Position numbers and translations under genes: made by a program. From Desulfobacterales bacterium (lineage in GTDB: Bacteria > Desulfobacterota > Desulfobacteria > Desulfobacterales > Desulfobacteraceae), in NCBI GenBank assembly GCA_022361535.1, contig JAKSAU010000089.1, positions 1 to 11,683 on the forward strand: a stretch of DNA of 11,683 nucleotides. Reading direction: 5' to 3'. Of this stretch, positions 6,841 through 11,683 are shown in pieces (the stretch's first letter is position 1; every line of letters starts with the position of its first letter). The notes beneath the pieces are model-generated. The model was given only the letters and a program-made list of their open reading frames with translations. It was not told the DNA's origin and ran no database searches.

Positions 6841-8235
6841 ACGCTTTATCAGGCTCGCAAGAATTTTAACCGCAGAATTGATTTCTTCGACAGATGTCAC
6901 AGCGTAATTAAGCCGTATGTAATTTTTGTATCGGTCTTTGGGAGAAAAAATTACACCAGGCGCTATACTAATTCCCTCAGTTATTGCATCCCTGTATAGA
7001 TTTAATCCATCCACACCATCAGGCAGCTTAACCCAGCAAAGAAACCCGCCTTTGGGGCGGGTGACCCGGGTGGACTCAGGAAACCATCGGCTGATCGCAT
7101 TGAGCATAGCCTGTTGCTTTTTTATATAGACCTGTGTGACGGTTCGAAGATGACGATCAAGCTTTCGTGTTGACAAAAACAAGTCCAGTGCAAACTGGAT
7201 GTGGCTGGGGTGGGACAAGGTTGAAATAAATTTCAGATTTCTTGCCTTTTGGGTGTAGCGGCCTGCAATCATCCAGCCGATCCTAAGGTCCGGGCAGAGC
7301 ATCTTTGATATGGAACTGCATAAAATTACCCGCCCTTCCCGATCATAGGAATAGATACTCCTTGGCCTGTTTTCGACATATCCGAGCCAGGCAAACACAT
7401 CATCCTCTATAAGGGGGATGTCCTTGGCAGATAGAAGTTCCAGGATTTTTTGCTTTTTGTCATCCGGGCATAAGGAACCTGTAGGATTGCTAAAGGAGGG
7501 GGTCATGACCATCCCCTTGACAGGCCATTTTTTCAAAATTGATTCAAGTTTTTCCGTATCAATGCCATGTTCAGGACAAACCGGGATTTCAACGGCCTTG
7601 AGATCCAGGAGTTCCAGAGCCTGCAACACCCCGAAATAGCATGGGGATTCAACCAGAATCGTATCCCCGGGAACTGCAATGCAGCGTAATGCAATGGTTA
7701 ATGCTTCCTGGCAGCCTGCTGTAATTACAATCTGGTCAGGATCTACATTGCTTCCACTGTCGATCATGCGGTTAGCCAACCTGCGCCTCAAGGAAAGATA
7801 TCCTGACGGATCTTCTTCATAATTGGGTATTTTGTGCGCCTGAAGCTTAAACTCATGATGAAGCTGACGTACCCCTTTTCCGCTAACATCCGGGACTGCA
7901 CTGCCAAGCTGAAGCAAATCCTTCCTTGCAGCAGACCGGGTCACTTCGATGGCTGTATCAAGAACCGAGACTTCAGACGGAACCGGTGTAAAAGATTCAG
8001 TTTCCGGCTGACGTACGTTCTTCTCCGGCTTTACATAATACCCTGACCTATCTTTTGGAAAGATCAGATCCTGATCTTCAAGAGCGGCATAGGCTTGCTG
8101 GACTGTGCCAATACTGACCTGCAACTTGCGGGACAACTGCCGAACCGAAGGAAGCCGTTCTCCCGGCATCAGGGTTTTGTTGCGGATCTGGTCAAAGAAC
8201 ATTTGTCTTATTTTTTCATATAAATAATCTGTCAT
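6835..8235 (-). CDS. MocR-type GntR regulator with aminotransferase fold
   Basis: A 466-residue fusion protein. Residues 1-68 form a GntR winged helix (PGERLPSVRQLSRKLQVS, TVQQAYAALEDQDLI, RSGYYV); a linker to about 100 precedes a fold-type I aminotransferase domain to the C-terminus. PLP-site residues are present: SNPTG (249-253), EDDVF (277-281, Asp for the pyridine nitrogen; Phe where Tyr is common), Lys about 310-311 in SSISKMLCPDLRIGW, and the carboxylate-binding Arg in YIRLNYA (439-445). Such MocR proteins use PLP or a PLP-amino-acid adduct as effector and control adjacent, often divergent genes. Here the neighbour, 217 bases away, is a BenE-family transporter with TGTA-type repeats in between. 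PdxR-like control of B6 synthesis is an alternative, but no pdx gene is visible. Family call strong, effector unknown. Confidence 0.88.
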   Translation of the reverse strand: MTDYLYEKIRQMFFDQIRNKTLMPGERLPSVRQLSRKLQVSIGTVQQAYAALEDQDLIFPKDRSGYYVKPEKNVRQPETESFTPVPSEVSVLDTAIEVTRSAARKDLLQLGSAVPDVSGKGVRQLHHEFKLQAHKIPNYEEDPSGYLSLRRRLANRMIDSGSNVDPDQIVITAGCQEALTIALRCIAVPGDTILVESPCYFGVLQALELLDLKAVEIPVCPEHGIDTEKLESILKKWPVKGMVMTPSFSNPTGSLCPDDKKQKILELLSAKDIPLIEDDVFAWLGYVENRPRSIYSYDREGRVILCSSISKMLCPDLRIGWMIAGRYTQKARNLKFISTLSHPSHIQFALDLFLSTRKLDRHLRTVTQVYIKKQQAMLNAISRWFPESTRVTRPKGGFLCWVKLPDGVDGLNLYRDAITEGISIAPGVIFSPKDRYKNYIRLNYAVTSVEEINSAVKILASLIKRQ

Positions 8236-8305
8236 GGCATCAATGTTGATCCGGTTAAGTTAGATCCTGCTGTTCTAAAAATTGTACTATATATCTTTTA
8301 TCAAA

Positions 8306-8330
8306 ACTGTATCTGTACCAGTCTACTGTA
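8306..8330. promoter_or_regulatory. Candidate MocR operator repeats
   Basis: Three CTGTA-containing elements are clustered: ACTGTA (8306-8311), CTGTAC (8313-8318) and ACTGTA (8325-8330); another TGTA lies at 8283-8286. A possible -10 box TATAAA (8338-8343) for the transporter gene has no good -35 box, and the repeats cover that position. This is the arrangement expected for an activator such as MocR. Assignment to the regulator is inference. Confidence 0.35.
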
Positions 8331-8344
8331 ACAAAAGTATAAAT

Positions 8345-8392
8345 GCTTTAAAAGGCCCTGAGGGCATTTGATGGCCCACTCATTTTTAAAGC
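8345..8392 (+). promoter_or_regulatory. Long hairpin in the transporter leader
   Basis: Perfect 9-bp arms GCTTTAAAA (8345-8353) and TTTTAAAGC (8384-8392) enclose a second stem: TGAGGGC (8359-8365) pairs with GCCC (8374-8377) and TCA (8380-8382), with a two-base bulge and an 8-base loop. It ends about 60 bases before the transporter ATG. It could be an mRNA leader structure or a second operator; no known riboswitch is recognised. Confidence 0.4.
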
Positions 8393-8452
8393 TATGAAAT
8401 GATATACGAAAGGGTCATTCAGGGTCTAAAAAACAGGGGACAGGAGCTTAAT

Positions 8453-9646
8453 ATGACGATTTCAAAAAATACGGGAATAAACCGGAGCAGCTTTTCTCTA
8501 TCTGCAACAGCTTCTGGTCTGATTGCTGTTGCTGTTTCATACGGGGGCCCTGCTGCGCTGATCTTTCAAGCAGCGCAAGCCGCGGGTTTAAGCAATGAAC
8601 AGTTGATGAGCTGGATCTGGGCCATTTCAATCGGAAGCGGTATTTGCGGTATTTATCTAAGCATCAGGTTCAAAACGCCAGTAATCACTGCGTGGTCCAC
8701 TCCGGGAGCGGCATTGCTGGTCACAGGCTGGTCAGCCTATTCTTACCCCGAGGCAATCGGCTGTTTTATTTTTTCTGGCACCATTATCATGCTCTTCGGG
8801 GTTACCGGTATCTTTTCCAAAATCATGGACCGGATCCCAAAGGCTGTGGTAGCTGCAATGCTTGCAGGTATCCTGTTCCGTTTCGGGGTAGATGTATTTA
8901 TTCATCTTAAGTCCATGCCAATGCTTGTTGCACCCATGATCATAAGCTACCTGATTTTAAAAAAAATATCCCCACGTTATGCCATTGTAATTACCTTAAT
9001 TGCAGGTTTCTTAGCTGCTTATTTCCAAGGAGAACTCAACAATATCGGCCAGATTGACGCGGTCCTGGCTGTTCCTGTTCTAACAACACCGCAGTTTTCG
9101 CTTCCGGCGATTATAGGCCTTGGCATTCCATTATGCATGGTCACCATGACAGGCCAAAATGTTACAGGCCTCGCCGTTATTCGTGCTGCAGGGTATACAG
9201 CACCGGCAAGTCCGATGATCACCACAACAGGACTTTTCTCAGTGCTTCTGGCTCCTTTCGGTGCTCACGGAATCAACCTTGCTGCCATAACTGCAGCCAT
9301 CTGCACTGGGCCGGATACACATCCTGATCCGAAAAAAAGATACCTGGCCGGAATTACCTGCGGGACAGCTTATATTCTTGCAGGGTCTTTTGGAGCGGCA
9401 CTGATGATTTTTTTTACGGCCCTGCCGTCCCAACTCATTGCTGTTATCGCAGGACTTGCATTATTCGGGGCAATTATCTCGGGTCTAAGCCAGGCAATGG
9501 CAGATGAAATAAAAAAGGAAGCCGCCCTTGTTACCTTTCTGATTACTGTTTCCGGTATCTCTTTTTACGGGATAGGGTCTGCCTTTTGGGGACTTGCCGG
9601 CGGACTATTATTCAGCAGTTTTTCTACCAGTCCAGGTGACCATTAA
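8453..9646 (+). CDS. BenE-family benzoate/H+ symporter-like transporter
   Basis: A 397-residue integral membrane protein with about 11-12 hydrophobic spans and small polar loops. Family-like segments include ATASGLIAVAVSYGGPAALIFQAA near the N-terminus, TPVITAWSTPGAALL, AVVAAMLAGILFRFG, GIPLCMVTMTGQNVTGLAV, APFGAHGINLAAITAAICTG and a cytoplasmic KKRYLAGITCG. The length equals the family norm. BenE-family proteins import benzoate or related small compounds with protons, but the actual substrate is unproven for most members. ATG 8453 is chosen because AGGAG (8442-8446) lies 6 bases upstream; an in-frame ATG at 8399 would add 18 polar residues and lacks such a site. It is divergently paired with the MocR regulator, which probably controls it. 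No benzoate-degradation gene is in the window. Confidence 0.85.
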   Translation: MTISKNTGINRSSFSLSATASGLIAVAVSYGGPAALIFQAAQAAGLSNEQLMSWIWAISIGSGICGIYLSIRFKTPVITAWSTPGAALLVTGWSAYSYPEAIGCFIFSGTIIMLFGVTGIFSKIMDRIPKAVVAAMLAGILFRFGVDVFIHLKSMPMLVAPMIISYLILKKISPRYAIVITLIAGFLAAYFQGELNNIGQIDAVLAVPVLTTPQFSLPAIIGLGIPLCMVTMTGQNVTGLAVIRAAGYTAPASPMITTTGLFSVLLAPFGAHGINLAAITAAICTGPDTHPDPKKRYLAGITCGTAYILAGSFGAALMIFFTALPSQLIAVIAGLALFGAIISGLSQAMADEIKKEAALVTFLITVSGISFYGIGSAFWGLAGGLLFSSFSTSPGDH

Positions 9647-9906
9647 CGCCTCCTCCCACACTGGGCAATTTCTGCTCTGCTCAGGTCATTTTTTCCGCTA
9701 CAGGACAGCCTGACCTGAGCCCCATTCTGACTTTCATTGTAAAATCAAGACCATAGAAAAACGGTATATATTTTGCTTTGAATTCCTTTGACAGCGGCGA
9801 TCCGCCTAATTCTTTTCCGCCGGTATTCAGGACTATACCGGTTACCATTGACAGCGGTACGGACCTTAGGATGAAGTCCGGTTCCGCTCCCATCAAGGGA
9901 AAACTC
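9647..9906. other. Intergenic region with 10-bp inverted repeat
   Basis: A perfect repeat GCTCAGGTCA (9679-9688) and TGACCTGAGC (9711-9720) is separated by 22 bases. There is no T-run after the right arm and none on the other strand after the left arm, so it is not a typical intrinsic terminator. The plus frame of the next gene is open back to a TTG at 9778, and the minus strand is open from 9968 to 9681. Neither extension has a ribosome site that I can see. Confidence 0.4.
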
Positions 9907-11247
9907 ATGAAAATCGATACTTCTACCATCACCCTGGCCGCAGAGATCTTGCAATCTAAAACCACCACAGCAGAGCGTCAAGGCAGCATCAAATACTGGG
10001 ACCTTGACGATCCTGACACCATCGTTCTGGAGCACACAAGTTATGAGGCTGCGGAGCAGTCCTCCCAAATCCAGTGGTCGGAGTCCAGAACCGTAAGCAA
10101 CGATGCCGAACCCGAGGAGGAAGGGGATGCTTACAATCCATTTAATGATTCTTACCACCTGCAGATCCAACTCAGCCATCTGAACACCTACCTGGACGAA
10201 GACACGTACACGGGTCTGTCTGAAAAGGCTGTCAGAATGCTTGAAATGACCCGAATGCTGAATTCGTTTGAGCCTGATTTTCCACAAACGGATAATAATG
10301 AGAGTACGGCAACAGATTCAGCCGATCCGGAATCAACCGATGTTGACGTGGAAGTCCCTTCCGACCAGACCGTTCTGGCGGCTGAGATAGAAAAGATTGC
10401 AGCACTCATGGAAAAGGCACATGAAGCAATCAATGCCTCAATCCAACCCCTTACTTTGAACATGCCCATGTTCTTCATCTGTGATCCCCAGTTTCATGCC
10501 AGCCTGCCTAACCAGCATCTTGTCAGTGACATTGAGGCATCTCAATTCCGGCCGGAAAAGCTTGGAACCTATGGATATACGGTTGAACAAGAGACCCGCT
10601 TCACCTATGAAGAAACCGAACAGGTCAACTTTTCTGCAGACGGAGTGGTCCGAACTGAAGACGGCCAGGAGTTGCCCTTCACTCTCGGTCTCCAACTTGA
10701 CCGTCGTCTTTTCCTTGAAGAAGAGGAATACCTGTTTGACGCCGGCACTTTTACCCGGACCCTTGATCCCCTCATTATCAACCTGGACGGCGGCATTCCC
10801 CAGTTGTCAGACTTTACCTTTCAGCTGGACCTTGATTTTGACGGTGAGGGTGAAACCATACAGGGACTTACGCAAGGCTGCGGATATCTCTGTTTCGACA
10901 AAAACGGAGACGGCATCATCAACGACGGGAGTGAATTATTCGGACCCGCTACCAACAATGGCTTTGAAGAACTAAGCCAGTACGATTCGGACAACAATCT
11001 CTGGATCGATGAAAACGACGAAATTTGGGAAGACCTATCCTTTTGGGAAAGTGACGGAGATTCAGGGATGCGTCTGACACAACTCAGTGAAACCGGTCTT
11101 GGCGCCATTTACCTCGATCACATCGACACCCCCTTTAATATGACTGATGATGAGGGCAATCTGGTAGCCAGAATAACGGACTCCGGTATTGCCTTGAATG
11201 AAGATGGCTCTGCGGCATCGGTTCAGGAAATTCACTGGGCTGTATGA
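9907..11247 (+). CDS. Acidic protein with EF-hand-like calcium loops
   Basis: A 446-residue, strongly acidic protein without signal peptide or membrane span. The N-terminus MKIDTSTITLAAE resembles a group of uncharacterised proteobacterial proteins as I recall them. Residues about 65-150 are low-complexity Glu/Asp/Ser/Thr; 155-178 are helical. A beta-rich part (222-285: TRFTYEETEQVNFSADGVV, TEDGQELPF) is followed by DPLIINLDGG, LDLDFDGEGE and two calcium-loop-like motifs, DKNGDGIINDGSELFG (331-346) and DSDNNLWIDEND (360-371), the second fitting the D-x-D-x-N-x-x-I-D-x-x-D pattern. Similar segments occur in RTX-type adhesins and toxins, but there are no GGxGxD repeats here. ATG 9907 follows AAGGGA six bases upstream and is preferred over the longer TTG 9778 form (489 residues). 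Probably monocistronic. Role unknown; export by a type I system is possible but unsupported. Confidence 0.75.
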   Translation: MKIDTSTITLAAEILQSKTTTAERQGSIKYWDLDDPDTIVLEHTSYEAAEQSSQIQWSESRTVSNDAEPEEEGDAYNPFNDSYHLQIQLSHLNTYLDEDTYTGLSEKAVRMLEMTRMLNSFEPDFPQTDNNESTATDSADPESTDVDVEVPSDQTVLAAEIEKIAALMEKAHEAINASIQPLTLNMPMFFICDPQFHASLPNQHLVSDIEASQFRPEKLGTYGYTVEQETRFTYEETEQVNFSADGVVRTEDGQELPFTLGLQLDRRLFLEEEEYLFDAGTFTRTLDPLIINLDGGIPQLSDFTFQLDLDFDGEGETIQGLTQGCGYLCFDKNGDGIINDGSELFGPATNNGFEELSQYDSDNNLWIDENDEIWEDLSFWESDGDSGMRLTQLSETGLGAIYLDHIDTPFNMTDDEGNLVARITDSGIALNEDGSAASVQEIHWAV

Positions 11248-11258
11248 CCCTTTTATCC

Positions 11259-11312
11259 AATACTATCCTGGCCCCGGACGTTCCGGTGCCAGGATAGTAT
11301 TCATTTTATTTT
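11259..11312 (+). terminator. Strong intrinsic terminator
   Basis: A perfect 14-bp stem, AATACTATCCTGGC (11259-11272) with GCCAGGATAGTATT (11288-11301), continues through one mismatch into CCGGA-CGT-TCCGG. It is followed by CATTTTATTTT and begins 12 bases after the stop codon of the preceding gene. Confidence 0.9.
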
Positions 11313-11548
11313 GTATAGCAGGAGACCTGTCATACCCGAAGTGGAATAAGCGCTCAAAATGTCCCCGATCATAACGAACATACTCTGATTTTGGAATCCA
11401 CATGTATCCCTATCAATTTCTTGAACGCACATTTTTTATTCTTGGCTTTGTATCAATTTAGTCCTTTGAATTATAATACCTTGCTGACGTGCTCCGACCG
11501 GCTGATATTCATCACCCCGGTTGACGGTGGGCAGCTTTATTTGTAGAA
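11313..11548. other. Gene-poor AT-rich stretch after the terminator
   Basis: No convincing gene is seen between the strong terminator and the inverted-repeat element. Stop codons are frequent in the frames I read. The only candidate is the weak 48-codon minus-strand ORF listed separately. Confidence 0.4.
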
Positions 11549-11582
11549 GCCATCTCAAAAAAGTCTTTTGACTCAACTTCAT
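11436..11582 (-). CDS. Possible small ORF, 48 codons
   Basis: The ATG at 11582-11580 opens a frame to TAA at 11438-11436 encoding MKLSQKTFLRWLLQIKLPTV and a basic remainder. No convincing ribosome site precedes it and I recognise no family. It partly overlaps the inverted-repeat element at the window end, so it may be a fragment of mobile DNA or chance. Confidence 0.15.
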   Translation of the reverse strand: MKLSQKTFLRWLLQIKLPTVNRGDEYQPVGARQQGIIIQRTKLIQSQE

Positions 11583-11682
11583 CGTCAGAGAAAAAATTAA
11601 ATCCTCGGAATATTAGATATATGCCTCCGGTTGAATTTTTCCTCTTCCTTGAATTTAAGCCAAAATCTTTTTTTTGAGATAG
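11512..11682 (-). CDS. Open frame entering from the right edge
   Basis: From the window edge a minus-strand frame is open for 56 codons (including GGIYLIFRGFNFFSDDEVE) to TGA at 11514-11512. It could be the C-terminus of a gene beyond the window. Both arms of the inverted repeat lie inside it, which argues either for an element inserted near its end or for chance. No family is recognised. Confidence 0.2.
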   Translation of the reverse strand, partial: LSQKKDFGLNSRKRKNSTGGIYLIFRGFNFFSDDEVESKDFFEMASTNKAAHRQPG

Positions 11683-11683
11683 C
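11549..11683. repeat. Imperfect inverted repeat, MITE-like or IS end
   Basis: GCCATCTCAAAAAAG (11549-11563) is repeated in inverted orientation at the window edge (11667-11683, GCTATCTCAAAAAA on the minus strand). With small gaps the match extends inwards to about 24 bases through a TTTTG motif. The enclosed 135 bp are AT-rich. The right arm touches the edge, so an outer extension or target duplication cannot be checked. Confidence 0.4.

Noticed and set aside
8362..8377. Possible sigma-54 promoter (GG-N10-GC) before the transporter
   Set aside because: The GG/GC spacing fits but the flanking bases do not match TGGCAC/TTGC, and the segment is explained by the hairpin.
8399..8452. Longer N-terminus for the BenE-family transporter
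   Set aside because: The 18 extra residues are polar, and AGGAG is ideally placed for ATG 8453.
9745..10287. 180-codon minus-strand frame
   Set aside because: It is antisense to the EF-hand-like gene, whose motifs and ribosome site are convincing; I found no family resemblance.
10481..10975. 164-codon plus-strand frame
   Set aside because: It is a shifted frame inside the EF-hand-like gene with Ser/Pro/Thr-rich shadow composition.

Overview
The window looks like chromosomal DNA of a strictly anaerobic, nitrogen-fixing sulfate reducer of the Desulfobacterales type (Desulfobacter or Desulfobacula relatives). This is an inference. It rests on a NifA-type sigma-54 activator, two sensor proteins with a phosphoacceptor helix but no ATPase domain (an architecture I associate with that order), moderate GC content and mostly compact gene packing. 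No rRNA, tRNA, CRISPR array or complete insertion sequence is visible.

Layout, left to right. (1) 1-440, minus: 5' part of a TiaS-like (DDTD motif) gene running off the left edge, with a good sigma-70 promoter. (2) 703-1461, plus: a fusion of an ACT domain and an antibiotic-biosynthesis-monooxygenase (ABM) domain. (3) 1588-1905, plus: an unrecognised 105-residue protein with a near-perfect Shine-Dalgarno, preceded by a possible nine-codon leader ORF; its stop overlaps the stop of the convergent next gene. (4) 1902-5114, minus: two paralogous GAF-PAS-DHp proteins without a catalytic ATPase domain, flanking a LysE/RhtB exporter gene broken by one extra base. (5) 5229-6767, plus, divergent from the second sensor gene: nifA. 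(6) 6835-8235, minus, and 8453-9646, plus: a divergent pair of a MocR-type regulator and a BenE-family transporter, with repeats and a long hairpin between them. (7) 9907-11247, plus: an acidic protein with two EF-hand-like loops, followed by a strong intrinsic terminator. (8) 11313-11683: no clear gene, but an imperfect inverted repeat reaching the window edge that resembles a small mobile element or an IS end.

Functional reading. The most coherent group is the sensor pair next to nifA. Two near-duplicate receiver-like sensors that cannot phosphorylate themselves sit head-to-head with the nitrogen-fixation activator, so they may feed redox or nitrogen signals into NifA or into a kinase encoded elsewhere. 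MocR-BenE is a plausible self-contained regulator/transporter unit. The remaining genes show no obvious shared pathway.
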